NCBI GenBank assembly: GCA_900539665.1
Contig: UQCV01000019.1
Location: forward strand, 1-33,039
Length of the DNA: 33,039 nucleotides
Reading direction: 5' to 3'
Origin: an uncultured Succinivibrionaceae bacterium
Lineage (GTDB): Bacteria > Pseudomonadota > Gammaproteobacteria > Enterobacterales > Succinivibrionaceae
The notes under the pieces were generated by a model. The model did no database searches. It had not been told where the DNA came from and saw nothing but the letters and a program-made list of their open reading frames with translations. Below, piece by piece: positions 23,401-32,338 of this stretch. Every line of letters starts with the position of its first letter. The stretch's first letter is position 1. The translations under genes were made by a program, and so were the position numbers.

Positions 23401-25298
23401 ACACCTTCAGCTTCCAAAGTATGAGTCTTTAGCGCTGCCAAATAATCTTCGTTAGTTGAGCAGCCAGACAAATAAACATGCATTGGGTAATAACGAGTTA
23501 AATAGATTTCACTCTTATTAAGCTCTGCGTGCCCTAATTCATGATCCACACTCAAACGTTCCACATAAATGCGAGGCCCCTTAAAGGAAGCTTGTAATTG
23601 GCCGTGCATGACCCCAGTATCATATCCATCTTGATGGTAACGCCCATAGGCTAAGTCAAGCTTTTCAACTACAGAATCAAAAGGGAGAATCACGGTTGGC
23701 AACATGCCAACATTACGAATGATTAAATCTCGGTCAAACGGCGTGGTAAACGCTTTGTCTTCAAGTTCCGGGTCATCCGCTGGTTCATTAGGGTCATCTG
23801 TGAAACGTTCATTATGTAACCCCACATCTAAATAACCAATTTGCCCACGTTTAAGCGTAATGGTCCCACCTTCAAATACTGCGCTTAACGAAACATCAGC
23901 CACAGCTACATCCAGCACGTCACTTAACAATAAGAAATTATGCACTTGTACGTCTTTTAACGTAACGACCAACGGTAAATTAATCTTTTGGCCGACTTCC
24001 TCTTTGATGTAATTGCGATTTAAAGTCGCTAACTTATTATCACGGTTTGAAGGCGCATATGCGTAATCCATCCCACCTTGTTGGAGCCGCCCCACTCTTA
24101 CTAATTCCTTAAAATCAGGAGCGTAAGTAAGTGCGTTTTTAGTTTCACGGCGGTAAAGTTCTGGATTAATTTTAGCTAAAGCGCCTTGAGGCCCGCGCTG
24201 CACTAGCTTTGAGTAGGTAGTAGGCTTGGCGCTAGTAATCGTCGCCTTGGTTGCGGCTTTAGTTTCAACTTTGGTTTTGGCTTTGGCATTGGCTTTGGTT
24301 GCGGCCGTTAAGTTTTTGTCTTCCGGTTCATCTTGCGACGCTAGGGTTAAGTTTTTGCCTGGCACTTTTGAGTTGGCCCAAGTCTCGTTAGCCCAAACTT
24401 CAGCCTTTGAAGTTACAGCTTGCGTTTTAGTAGAGGCAGTTGCCGTCATGTTGGCGCTTTGAGTCAGAGCATTTTCGTTATCTTGAGGCCAAGGCAAAGG
24501 AGCAATTTTCCACGAGTTATCTGGCGCTTTTTTCGTAATTCGCTTCATTACTAGCGTTTCGTCGTCGTATTCAAAGGCCCGAACTTCTTTTAAGCGTTCT
24601 TGTAAAAAGTCGACTAGTAATGGCATATCCTTTGCTTTTTGGCCTAACACCAAGAGCACATTAGTCCCTTTGATTTTACGCACATCAAAGTGACCACGAA
24701 TAAGTGACAATAAACTGTAGTCAATTTCTAAATGAGACGCTTCTAGTGTTAAGACTTGAGGAATCTTTATCGCTAGATTATGGAGCACAAAACCATGTCC
24801 AAAGTGGCCACTAACGTACTCAAATTGAATTCCGTCATCAAGTTTTTTGACCTGGTTTAGTAAAAATTCAGCCCCAAAAGAAGTAAAGAACAAGCAAGAG
24901 CAAATAACAACAATAAATAAGCCCCCACCGGTCACAAAACGTAACGTCAATAAACTCCAATTCCACATTACGCGGGAAATCACGCTACTAATAGTCCAAA
25001 AGCGATTAGTCGCTGATTTTGGTGCCGTCGCCTTCATAGTAGTAGACTTCGTGGCCCGAGCTTGTGATTCTTGGTTTTTGGGAGTTGCCATGGAGTTTAG
25101 TGTCCCGTTTTTTTCTTCGTTTTTTGGCGAGTGGTTTGGCGTTAAAGTCTCAGGATTTAAACCAGCCTTGGCCTTTAAGTTCTCTGAAGCGTCAGCTTTA
25201 TTAGGGGCGGCCAAATCTGGGTTGTTCTTAACCGTAGCCTGAGCATCAGCCTGACGTGAGGCGCGACCAAAAATTTTTGCTAAAAAGTTAAAATTCAT
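20493..25298 (-). CDS. tamB: translocation and assembly module TamB
   Basis: A 1601-residue AsmA/TamB-type protein that spans the periplasm from an inner-membrane anchor and works with TamA in outer-membrane protein insertion and phospholipid transport. The transmembrane anchor is at about 117-141. The C-terminal DUF490 block is well conserved: SELLSYLMRGRGLEAS, LLLGLGLMQTSGFIGELAE, VSGYIMPKIQVAYGYGIY and the final strand ending in YKFEF. The frame is open to 25376 inside tamA, but AAGGAGG at 25304-25310 lies 5 nt before the ATG at 25298, which I take as the start. Odd features: about 95 polar, A/T/K/N-rich residues precede the anchor, where E. coli TamB has almost none, and residues 272-362 are a low-complexity A/T/K linker, which explain much of the excess over the 1259-residue E. 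coli protein. Confidence 0.94.
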   Translation of the reverse strand: MNFNFLAKIFGRASRQADAQATVKNNPDLAAPNKADASENLKAKAGLNPETLTPNHSPKNEEKNGTLNSMATPKNQESQARATKSTTMKATAPKSATNRFWTISSVISRVMWNWSLLTLRFVTGGGLFIVVICSCLFFTSFGAEFLLNQVKKLDDGIQFEYVSGHFGHGFVLHNLAIKIPQVLTLEASHLEIDYSLLSLIRGHFDVRKIKGTNVLLVLGQKAKDMPLLVDFLQERLKEVRAFEYDDETLVMKRITKKAPDNSWKIAPLPWPQDNENALTQSANMTATASTKTQAVTSKAEVWANETWANSKVPGKNLTLASQDEPEDKNLTAATKANAKAKTKVETKAATKATITSAKPTTYSKLVQRGPQGALAKINPELYRRETKNALTYAPDFKELVRVGRLQQGGMDYAYAPSNRDNKLATLNRNYIKEEVGQKINLPLVVTLKDVQVHNFLLLSDVLDVAVADVSLSAVFEGGTITLKRGQIGYLDVGLHNERFTDDPNEPADDPELEDKAFTTPFDRDLIIRNVGMLPTVILPFDSVVEKLDLAYGRYHQDGYDTGVMHGQLQASFKGPRIYVERLSVDHELGHAELNKSEIYLTRYYPMHVYLSGCSTNEDYLAALKTHTLEAEGVGDLVDLWVDAKIAGKKPLNDEIKAQVRLASLTPNLPFVAKIEAKKVGFPFKADADYKAKELTVKARGTLDAISYELVSSGVKALKYPAFEVALDGSTNFEAAEITTLNVKTPKVARKVKNGAGNLGRNHGHDSVSYTGLVAWNEGVVSAGTLKAMVADLRAYAPEVKDLRGSIALESDYQMSFFSPDDWAIDLKTLDGHGTYLGHRFNLASKHIALNQDFAGEIDNFVLSMGAKNKISLHGQMQDHINLNGVISLGELEGVWPGLGGNLEGAIWAGGSYASPRAKLNLSSNRVIYEAQRLRDLKLDLEVVTRKLQVTDLTLHAQTGRISANKETLAQNLAIDLVGNEESHTLSAQGSSPFGEVELMLNGGFKHQRAIYQGHVATLKYQRPDLEASLHAGGDFSLKLAPQLAVETKQMVFKVNGNDVRLGESFWQGTQAKTSLTARAIDLMKFKSFLPERVEFSRPVSVVATMGLNKGKPEGQVEVTLPKGHILHNRKILNYENIAVRAKIENDIVSTDLDLNLGAKGQARAEVTLSDPLKNKSLGGFFKVVALDLGGLSAFSNDISSSAGVLNGTLHFGGTTEKPEIRGGLEVTDMSVTTAVDLGTIEHINTVMTFTGTKAQLLSSFYMQERKGTAQGTVSWDPEVEAKIALKTEKLPVNLLGYGQGEIQLDVLSSFVDGVTTVSGTVDVPRARIKVKTLPSSSVSASSDVIKVERAENGAYQFEKTKPLPINLKLAVNVGPDFNINAMGLKTNVSGSINIRQKPSSYTVARGTIFLNDGRFKAYGQNLLIERGRLSFVGDVTNPGVEIRAIRDPHAMEDEDVTVGLMVSGMAQNPQIKLFSEPQMAQSELLSYLMRGRGLEASTEENSDMSTQLLLGLGLMQTSGFIGELAENFGIRDFSLDSKGDGDDTSVEVSGYIMPKIQVAYGYGIYNALSEFRVRYEMFPRFFIEYVSSLEQAVDAVYKFEF

Positions 25299-25303
25299 TA
25301 GAG

Positions 25304-25310
25304 CCTCCTT
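25304..25310 (-). promoter_or_regulatory. tamB ribosome binding site overlapping the tamA stop
   Basis: AAGGAGG overlaps the tamA stop codon and lies 5 nt before the tamB ATG at 25298. This fixes the tamB start and shows translational coupling of the pair. Confidence 0.85.
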
Positions 25311-27222
25311 ATAAATCCGGACCAATCCCAAAATGCAAATGGAATGGTGGATTCTTTTCTGAAACCCCAAATGCAAGATCTAAACGCACTAGCCCAATCG
25401 GGGTAATGAAACGGCCCCCAATCCCTGAGCCTACGTAAATATTATCGCTCTTGTAATTGTTTGTTGCGGTCCCAGCGTCAGTAAATAGCGCTAAGCGCGC
25501 AAAAGAGACCACCGGAATTTGTACTTCAACCGAGCCCACACTCAAATATCGGCCCCCTGTTAAATAACCCTGGGCGTCTTTATCAGAGATCTCTTTATAA
25601 CCAAAACCGCGTAGGGTCGTATCACCCCCGGTAAAGAATCTAAAGGATGGCGGAATGTCTTCAACCTCGTGCCCGATATTAACCCCTTGTTCTGCACGCA
25701 ATAATAGACGTGAGTTTTCAGTTGGGGAAAACATAATGCGTCCCTGCGCATATACTTGTAAGAACGTATAATCCGATGAAATATCGCGCGAGGTCCCAAA
25801 GACTGTTAAGGACAATCGATTGCCTTCTTCAGGATCGTTTCGAGGAAATGATTCAAGGCGGTAAATTGTTACCCCAGCCCCAATAACTTTACCATTACCA
25901 GTTTCCCGACCTTGTTCAAAGTCTTCATACTGCACGTTGCCCCAATAGTCACGTTTCCACTGGCCGGTAGTTTCTGCCACATAGTGCGCTTGAAACGACG
26001 TGATACGATCTTTTGTATCATTTAGGTCATCAAAACGTTGCTGACCTTGGAGGTAATAATAATCGAGTAATGGATTTTTACGCGGAATCTTGTAACGCAC
26101 TAAAAAGTCTTGGCGTAAATTAGAAAGTTTGGTCTGCATCGTCAAAGAATGGCCCGCTTCATTTAATAATGGCATCGTCCATCCTAAACGGCCTCGTACC
26201 CCTTCATCAGTAGCATAACCTAAACCAGTTTCCATAATGTTAAAGCTTTTACGCTTTAAGGTAATACGAACCGGGACACTGCCCTCATCACGTTTATCAA
26301 GCTCCGGCACCACTTCAGCCGTTCTAAAATAACCAGTGCTATATAATCTTTGGCTCGTAACACTAAAGCTGTTTAGATTAAAGTTACGTCCCGTTCTTAC
26401 GCGCACTAATGGTTTAACGACATTAGCGTACTCTATATCACCATCATAAACTATTTGTCCTAAGCGATAAGCGCGCCCAGTGTCGATGGTAAGCACGATA
26501 GAGGCACAATTTTCTGCCACGTTAGCCACGACTCTGGTCGTCACAAACTTCGCATCAAAATACCCAAAAGAGAGCGCCTTGCTCATCATGTCTGATTTTA
26601 GGTTTTCATATACATTATGCCGAAAAACCGAATACGGTTTTAGAGAATGGTTTTTAAAGAGCGCCATATAACGTGGATCAGTCATGGCCTCTCCTAACAC
26701 CACCAAATCGACCCGCTTAATCCACATTGGTTTACCGGCTATTACTTTTACTTCGAGCTCCGGAGCTCGAGCTGAAGATAATCTAAAGAATACTTGAGCG
26801 TGATAGTACCCAAAAACTTCTACCGCAGCTAAGATCTGTTTGGTAATATCTTGACGTCTAGTTTCAAGGTTAGCTCTTTTTATTTCCGGCAGGGTTGAGA
26901 GGTAAACTTCAATATTATCCTTGAGGTCTTCTGCATCTTTAGCGTCGTCACCCACCTCAACTTGATACTCTAGATTACGGCCCATATCCTCAAATGACAC
27001 ATCATCTTTGAGGTAAATAGGAGCATTTGAAAAAGCATTGACCCAACCATCGAGGGTGGCATCCTTACGACTTGGAGTGGCACTTGTATTGTTTGACGCT
27101 ATCTCAGACTCAGCGTTTATATTATCATTAGCCTCAGCCAAAGTCAGAGCAAGGGGCCCGAAGGCTACTAAAAAAATAGCCCCTAGTCTGCACAAACAAT
27201 TAAAAACACGCATATTCAACAT
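25309..27222 (-). CDS. tamA: outer-membrane translocation subunit TamA (Omp85)
   Basis: A 637-residue Omp85-family protein. Order: signal peptide at about 1-30 (FLVAFGPLALTLAEA), three POTRA-type domains at about 65-310, and a 16-stranded barrel from about 320, with the diagnostic loop motif GGDTTLRGFGYKE and a C-terminal stretch VGSGIGGRFITPIGLVRLDL ending in FGIGPDL. It forms the outer-membrane part of the TAM complex with TamB, encoded 10 nt downstream. E. coli TamA has 577 residues; the extra length is mainly an N-terminal segment before the first POTRA. Two in-frame ATGs (27222 and 27213) are possible and neither has a good SD. Final residue is Leu rather than the usual aromatic. Confidence 0.94.
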   Translation of the reverse strand: MLNMRVFNCLCRLGAIFLVAFGPLALTLAEANDNINAESEIASNNTSATPSRKDATLDGWVNAFSNAPIYLKDDVSFEDMGRNLEYQVEVGDDAKDAEDLKDNIEVYLSTLPEIKRANLETRRQDITKQILAAVEVFGYYHAQVFFRLSSARAPELEVKVIAGKPMWIKRVDLVVLGEAMTDPRYMALFKNHSLKPYSVFRHNVYENLKSDMMSKALSFGYFDAKFVTTRVVANVAENCASIVLTIDTGRAYRLGQIVYDGDIEYANVVKPLVRVRTGRNFNLNSFSVTSQRLYSTGYFRTAEVVPELDKRDEGSVPVRITLKRKSFNIMETGLGYATDEGVRGRLGWTMPLLNEAGHSLTMQTKLSNLRQDFLVRYKIPRKNPLLDYYYLQGQQRFDDLNDTKDRITSFQAHYVAETTGQWKRDYWGNVQYEDFEQGRETGNGKVIGAGVTIYRLESFPRNDPEEGNRLSLTVFGTSRDISSDYTFLQVYAQGRIMFSPTENSRLLLRAEQGVNIGHEVEDIPPSFRFFTGGDTTLRGFGYKEISDKDAQGYLTGGRYLSVGSVEVQIPVVSFARLALFTDAGTATNNYKSDNIYVGSGIGGRFITPIGLVRLDLAFGVSEKNPPFHLHFGIGPDL

Positions 27223-27750
27223 ATATTTGAAAATATTTATAATCAGTTTTTCTCAAACTCAAGTTGCGCTAAATAAGGCGAAATGTAACAAGCAAAATTT
27301 ATTTTAAAGGCCCATTGGGGCTTACACAAATTTCGTCATGACAAGTTAGAATTAATTACAACTTAAGAAATAGCTATAGTGATGATAGTAGACCTAAGAA
27401 AGTGAGTTAACCATAAAAAAGCAAGCTAAAAAAGTAAGCTAAAATTGTTAAATTCATTTCTCAGCCTAAAAACCCACCACTTGGTTACTTAACAAATTTA
27501 GTTATCCTATCACAACTTTCCTCTAAACAGGATCATAGGTTTAAAACCTTGGCCCAATTTCCTAACCTATTGCTCCATTTTTATCAAACTTGGTCCCAAT
27601 TTTCAAAAAAACGCCCTAAAATCCTAGTACCCTCGGCTACCCCAAATTTGGTTGCAGATATCCTCTCCACTTACTCAGGTGGCGTTAAAGCGGGCTTAAA
27701 CCCCAATTTACCGCTCCCAACCCTCACCAATATTCCCCAAAAAAATTGCC
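27223..27750. other. carB-tamA intergenic region
   Basis: No gene seen. The left part holds the carB terminator and the right end the tamA promoter. In between are AT-rich sequence and a direct repeat of AAAAAAG(C/T)AAGCTA near 27415-27442. An 84-codon plus-strand frame at 27549 has no ribosome binding site and runs over the carB terminator. Confidence 0.45.
27236..27262 (-). promoter_or_regulatory. possible tamA promoter
   Basis: Minus strand: TTGAGT (27257-27262) and TATAAA (27236-27241), 15-nt spacer. The boxes are good, the spacer short, and the leader before the ATG at 27222 would be under 15 nt, so this is tentative. Confidence 0.3.
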
Positions 27751-27778
27751 AAAAAAAACCACCCCTTAAGTGGAGTGG
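27751..27778 (-). terminator. Rho-independent terminator of carAB
   Basis: Minus-strand stem CCACTCC/GGGGTGG (27772-27778 with 27759-27765, one T-G pair), loop of 6, followed by eight T (27751-27758). It begins about 40 nt after the carB stop. Confidence 0.9.
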
Positions 27779-27818
27779 CTTCTTAGATATTAGAATGCTT
27801 TAACTTACAGCAAAAATT

Positions 27819-30800
27819 TTACTTTTTGATATTAAGCTTGCTGTGCAAAATGTCATGGAGTTCTTGAATGTTGTGCACTGCTTCAGTTTCATCAACATTA
27901 GTATCAATAGCCATGCAGTTAGCCATAGCCGCATTCATTGTAGTGGTATAAGTCACCTTGTACTGTAACGCACCGCGACGAAGAGTCTTAGAGTCTTCGA
28001 TCGCCTGACGGCCTTCAGTAGTATTGATGATGTAGTTATATTCACCACTCTTCATGTAGTCAAGAATGTTTGGACGACCTTCGTAAACCTTCTTCACGGT
28101 ACGGCATGGAATACCAGCTTCGGCAAGAACCTGAGCGGTCCCGCGAGTTGCATCGATTTCAAAACCTTCCTTAATGAGTTTTTGGCCAAGTTCAACGAGA
28201 CGTGGCTTGTCAGACTTTCTAACTGAAAGTAAAACCTTACCATTCTTCTGAATACGAGAACCAGCACCCATCTGAGCCTTAGCAAAAGCTTCAGGGAAAG
28301 TACGGCCTACGCCCATAACTTCACCGGTAGAACGCATTTCAGGGCCGAGAAGTGGGTCAACACCTGGGAACTTATTGAATGGTAATACTACTTCCTTAAC
28401 AGAGTAGTATGGTGGAATAACTTCAGAGGTAAAGCCCTGCTGTTCGAGATCTTCGCCTACCATGATACGAGCCGCAACCTTAGCTAAAGGTACCCCAGTA
28501 GCCTTAGATACGAACGGAACGGTACGAGCTGCACGTGGGTTTACTTCGATAAGGAACACTTCTTCGCCACGAACAGCGAACTGAGTATTCATAAGACCCA
28601 TAACCCCAAGTTCAAGCGCAAGCTTAGTTACTTGGTCACGGATAACGTCCTGAACTTCCTTTGAAAGCTTGTATGGAGGTAATGAGCAGCTAGAGTCACC
28701 AGAGTGAATACCACACTGTTCAATGTGTTCCATAATGCCGCCGATAACTACGCGCTTGCCATCGCAAACTGCGTCAACGTCAACTTCGGTTGCATTATCA
28801 AGGAACTTATCGAGGAGCACTGGAGCTTCATTAGAAACGCGAACCGCTTCTTTGAAGTAACGACGTAAATCGTTTTCGTCGTACACGATTTCCATTGCAC
28901 GACCACCGAGTACGTATGAAGGACGTACAACGAGCGGATAAGTAATCTGCTTAGCCTTTTCTACCGCTTCTTCAAGAGCAGTAACAGTAGCGTTTACTGG
29001 CTGTAAGAGGTGGAGACGATTTACCGCCTGCTGGAAACGTTCACGGTCTTCAGCACGGTCGATAGAATCTGGGCTAGTACCAATGATTGGAACACCAGCC
29101 TTTTCAAGAGCGAGAGCTAACTTGAGCGGAGTCTGACCACCGAACTGTACGATAACACCAGCTGGATTTTCAACACGGCAGATTTCAAGTACGTCTTCAA
29201 GAGTTACAGGCTCAAAATAGAGTCTGTCAGAAGTGTCGTAGTCGGTTGAAACGGTTTCTGGGTTACAGTTAACCATGATGGTTTCGTAACCGTCAGCATG
29301 TAATGCTAAAGCCGCATGTACACAGCAATAGTCGAATTCGATCCCCTGGCCGATACGGTTAGGACCGCCACCAAGAATCATGATCTTCTTCTTGTCGGTA
29401 TGTTCAACTTCTGATTCTTCATCATAGCTTGAGTACATGTAAGCAGTATTAGTAGCAAATTCTGCTGCACAAGTATCAACACGCTTGTAAACAGGAAGTA
29501 CATTGAGGCGATAACGGAGCTTGCGGATTTCACGTTCTGAGCAACCAACGAGCTTACTAATACGGATATCAGAGAAGCCCTTACGCTTAATTAAACGGAG
29601 GAAATCTTCAGTTAAGCCAGAAATACCAGCTTCTTCAATCTGCTTTTCAAGTTTAACAAGTTCTTCAACCTGTACTAAGAACCATGGATCGATATCTGTA
29701 CGTTCATGTACTTCATCTAAAGTCATGCCGAAACGGAAGGCATCAGCCACATACCAAATACGGTGTGAGCCAGCGTCACGAAGTTCGTGCACAATCTTTT
29801 GACGAGCATCTTCAGACTTAAGATCAACTTCAGGGTCGAGACCAGACTTGCCGATTTCAAGACCACGAAGAGCCTTTTGTAAAGATTCTTGGAAATTACG
29901 GCCGATAGCCATAACTTCACCTACAGACTTCATCTGAGTAGTCAAACGGTCATTTGCTTGCGCAAACTTTTCGAAATTGAATCTTGGAACCTTAGTTACT
30001 ACGTAGTCGATAGATGGCTCGAATGAAGCTGGAGTCTTACCGCCAGTAATATCATTGCGAAGTTCATCTAAGGTGTAACCTACAGCAAGCTTAGCTGCAA
30101 TCTTAGCGATTGGGAAGCCAGTAGCCTTAGAAGCTAATGCTGAAGAACGTGATACACGTGGGTTCATTTCGATGATAACCATACGGCCGTCTTTCGGATT
30201 GATACCGAACTGAACGTTAGAACCGCCGGTTTCTACCCCGATTTCACGCAGCACTGCCATAGATGCGTTACGCATGATCTGATATTCTTTATCAGTCAAG
30301 GTCTGAGCAGGAGCTACAGTAATGGAGTCACCAGTATGGATCCCCATAGGGTCGAAGTTTTCGATAGAACAAACGATAATGCAGTTGTCATTGCGGTCAC
30401 GCACAACTTCCATTTCGTATTCTTTCCAACCGATCAATGATTCATCGATGAGAAGTTCATGAGTTGGAGAAAGATCGAGACCTCTGGTACAGATTTCTTC
30501 GAATTCTTCAGGGTTGTATGCGATCCCGCCACCTGAACCACCCATAGTGAATGATGGACGAATAATACATGGGAAGCCAACTTCGTGTTGAACATTCCAA
30601 GCTTCTTCCATGCTATGAGCAATACCTGCACGTGGGCACTGTAAGCCGATGTTCTTCATCGCCTTATCAAAACGATCACGGTCTTCTGCTTTATCGATTG
30701 CATCAGCAGTAGCACCAATCATTTCAACGCCGAACTGCTTGAGTACGCCGTGGTTTTCAAGATCGAGGGCACAGTTAAGTGCAGTCTGACCACCCATGGT

Positions 30801-31064
30801 TGGGAGAATAGCATCTGGACGTTCACGTTCGATGATACGACTTACTACCTGCCAATTGATTGGTTCAATATAGGTAGCATCAGCCATTTCTGGGTCGGTC
30901 ATGATGGTAGCCGGGTTAGAGTTTACCAAAATTACGCGGTAACCTTCTTCACGGAGTGCCTTACACGCCTGGGCACCTGAGTAGTCGAATTCACATGCCT
31001 GACCGATTACAATCGGACCTGCGCCGAGAATAAGGATACTCTTAATATCAGTACGCTTAGCCAT
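27819..31064 (-). CDS. carB: carbamoyl-phosphate synthetase large subunit
   Basis: A 1081-residue large subunit (E. coli: 1073) that makes carbamoyl phosphate from bicarbonate, ammonia delivered by CarA, and two ATP; the product feeds arginine and pyrimidine synthesis. Two homologous halves are evident, starting ILILGAGPIVIGQACEFDYS and IMILGGGPNRIGQGIEFDYC, each with ATP-grasp blocks (RPSFTMGGSGGG and RPSYVLGGRAME; EMNPRVSRSSALASKATG and EVNPRAARTVPFVSKATG). The C-terminal MGS-like regulatory domain keeps residues of the ornithine/UMP control region (SVRKSDK, DATRGTA, EGRPNI, YTTTMN), so allosteric control by ornithine and UMP is likely. Its ATG follows the carA TAA with no gap, and its SD lies inside carA (AGGGGAAG), so the pair is coupled. 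Confidence 0.98.
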   Translation of the reverse strand: MAKRTDIKSILILGAGPIVIGQACEFDYSGAQACKALREEGYRVILVNSNPATIMTDPEMADATYIEPINWQVVSRIIERERPDAILPTMGGQTALNCALDLENHGVLKQFGVEMIGATADAIDKAEDRDRFDKAMKNIGLQCPRAGIAHSMEEAWNVQHEVGFPCIIRPSFTMGGSGGGIAYNPEEFEEICTRGLDLSPTHELLIDESLIGWKEYEMEVVRDRNDNCIIVCSIENFDPMGIHTGDSITVAPAQTLTDKEYQIMRNASMAVLREIGVETGGSNVQFGINPKDGRMVIIEMNPRVSRSSALASKATGFPIAKIAAKLAVGYTLDELRNDITGGKTPASFEPSIDYVVTKVPRFNFEKFAQANDRLTTQMKSVGEVMAIGRNFQESLQKALRGLEIGKSGLDPEVDLKSEDARQKIVHELRDAGSHRIWYVADAFRFGMTLDEVHERTDIDPWFLVQVEELVKLEKQIEEAGISGLTEDFLRLIKRKGFSDIRISKLVGCSEREIRKLRYRLNVLPVYKRVDTCAAEFATNTAYMYSSYDEESEVEHTDKKKIMILGGGPNRIGQGIEFDYCCVHAALALHADGYETIMVNCNPETVSTDYDTSDRLYFEPVTLEDVLEICRVENPAGVIVQFGGQTPLKLALALEKAGVPIIGTSPDSIDRAEDRERFQQAVNRLHLLQPVNATVTALEEAVEKAKQITYPLVVRPSYVLGGRAMEIVYDENDLRRYFKEAVRVSNEAPVLLDKFLDNATEVDVDAVCDGKRVVIGGIMEHIEQCGIHSGDSSCSLPPYKLSKEVQDVIRDQVTKLALELGVMGLMNTQFAVRGEEVFLIEVNPRAARTVPFVSKATGVPLAKVAARIMVGEDLEQQGFTSEVIPPYYSVKEVVLPFNKFPGVDPLLGPEMRSTGEVMGVGRTFPEAFAKAQMGAGSRIQKNGKVLLSVRKSDKPRLVELGQKLIKEGFEIDATRGTAQVLAEAGIPCRTVKKVYEGRPNILDYMKSGEYNYIINTTEGRQAIEDSKTLRRGALQYKVTYTTTMNAAMANCMAIDTNVDETEAVHNIQELHDILHSKLNIKK

Positions 31065-32207
31065 TTACTTCCCCTGACGATATTCTTTAATTAAATCAAT
31101 GAAGTGATCGAAAAGACCTGCTGCATCGTGTGGCCCTGGACTTGCTTCTGGGTGTCCCTGGAAGCTAAATGCAGGCTTATCAGTGCGCGCAATACCCTGA
31201 ACAGTACCATCGAAGAGAGATATGTGAGTTACCTTGAGGCAAGAAGGCAAAGTTTGAGCATCAACAGCGAAACCATGGTTCTGAGAGGTAATCATAACGG
31301 TATTGTTTTCGAGGTCCTTAACTGGGTGGTTAGCACCGTGGTGACCAAGCTTCATCTTGATGGTCTTAGCACCAGAGGCTAAACCTAAGAGCTGGTGACC
31401 AAGACAGATACCAAATAATGGTACGCCCTTGTCAAGGAAAGTACGGATTGCTTCTTGAGCATAATCACAAGGTTCAGGATCGCCTGGGCCATTTGACAAG
31501 AAGATCCCGTCTGGATTCATTGCAAGAACTTCTGAAGCAGGAGTATTAGCTGGAACTACAGTCAAACGACAGCCTCGTTCAGCAAGCATTCTTAAAATAT
31601 TGCGCTTAGCCCCAAAATCATAAGCTACTACGTGGTAAGGAAGGTCAGCTGCATTTTGTTGCTTATGGCCCTGACCAAGCTTCCAAACACCTTCAGTCCA
31701 TTCATAAGGCTTATCACAAGTAACAACCTTGGCGAGGTCCATGCCTTTAAGGCCTGGGAATTCTTGAGCAAGCTTAAGAGCTTTTGCTTCATCAAGGTCA
31801 TCTGTAGTCATGATGCAACCAGACTGAGCACCCTTTTCACGAAGGAGACGGGTGAGCTTACGAGTGTCGATGTCGCAAATACCAACTACGTTGTTTTTTA
31901 CAAGATAATCGGAAAGAGACATTTCACTACGGAAGTTAGAAACAAGCAGCGGAAGGTCGCGGATAACAAGCCCTTGTGGGTGCACTGCAGAAGATTCTTC
32001 ATCTTCACTGTTGCAGCCATAGTTGCCTATATGTGGGTAAGTAAGTGTTACGATTTGTTTGGAATAGGAAGGATCAGTTAAGATTTCCTGATAGCCGGTC
32101 ATAGAAGTGTTAAATACTACTTCACCGACAGCCACCCCTTTTGCGCCAAATGAAACACCTCTGAATACAGTGCCATCTGCCAACACTAGTAATGCAGAAT
32201 GAGTCAA
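31065..32207 (-). CDS. carA: carbamoyl-phosphate synthetase small subunit (UUG start)
   Basis: A 380-residue glutamine amidotransferase subunit that hydrolyses glutamine and passes ammonia to CarB. N-terminal CPSase small-chain domain (GEVVFNTSMTGYQEILTDPSYS) and a class I amidotransferase domain with FLSNGPGDP, the nucleophile in FGICLGHQLLG (C268) and the dyad FSFQGHPEASPGPHD (H352, E354). The open frame begins at a TTG at 32219, but that codon overlaps the SD itself; GGAGG at 32213-32217 points to the TTG at 32207, giving a protein that starts like E. coli CarA, which also uses UUG. It is first in the carAB operon; dapB, often upstream, is not beside it. Confidence 0.96.
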   Translation of the reverse strand: MTHSALLVLADGTVFRGVSFGAKGVAVGEVVFNTSMTGYQEILTDPSYSKQIVTLTYPHIGNYGCNSEDEESSAVHPQGLVIRDLPLLVSNFRSEMSLSDYLVKNNVVGICDIDTRKLTRLLREKGAQSGCIMTTDDLDEAKALKLAQEFPGLKGMDLAKVVTCDKPYEWTEGVWKLGQGHKQQNAADLPYHVVAYDFGAKRNILRMLAERGCRLTVVPANTPASEVLAMNPDGIFLSNGPGDPEPCDYAQEAIRTFLDKGVPLFGICLGHQLLGLASGAKTIKMKLGHHGANHPVKDLENNTVMITSQNHGFAVDAQTLPSCLKVTHISLFDGTVQGIARTDKPAFSFQGHPEASPGPHDAAGLFDHFIDLIKEYRQGK

Positions 32208-32212
32208 AATGA

Positions 32213-32217
32213 CCTCC
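32213..32217 (-). promoter_or_regulatory. carA ribosome binding site
   Basis: GGAGG, 5 nt before the TTG at 32207. It selects that TTG over the upstream in-frame TTG at 32219, which the SD overlaps. Confidence 0.85.
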
Positions 32218-32250
32218 AAATTAAAATTTTAAGAAGTTCACGGGTACTCG

Positions 32251-32281
32251 AAAAGCACGTCCAGTGGTGTACAGGGCGCGC
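32251..32281 (-). terminator. possible attenuator in the carA leader
   Basis: Minus strand: GCGCGCCC (32281-32274) pairs with GGACGTGC (32262-32255), with one mismatch and one G-T pair, loop of 11, then TTTT. It lies in the leader between the promoter and the carA start, so it could be a weak attenuator. The T run is short. Confidence 0.3.
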
Positions 32282-32310
32282 TCCTCGAAAAATTTGTTTA
32301 AATCTTGTGT

Positions 32311-32338
32311 ATTCTATACTAATTCTTATAGATTTCAA
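32311..32338 (-). promoter_or_regulatory. carAB promoter
   Basis: Minus strand: TTGAAA (32333-32338), 16-nt spacer, TAGAAT (32311-32316), predicted start near 32304 and a leader of about 95 nt to the UUG. A second TATA-like word nearby (TATAAGAATT) could be a further promoter, as E. coli carAB has two; arginine or pyrimidine control sites were not identified. Confidence 0.5.

Noticed and set aside
27549..27803. 84-codon plus-strand frame
   Set aside because: TTG start without SD and runs through the carB terminator hairpin.
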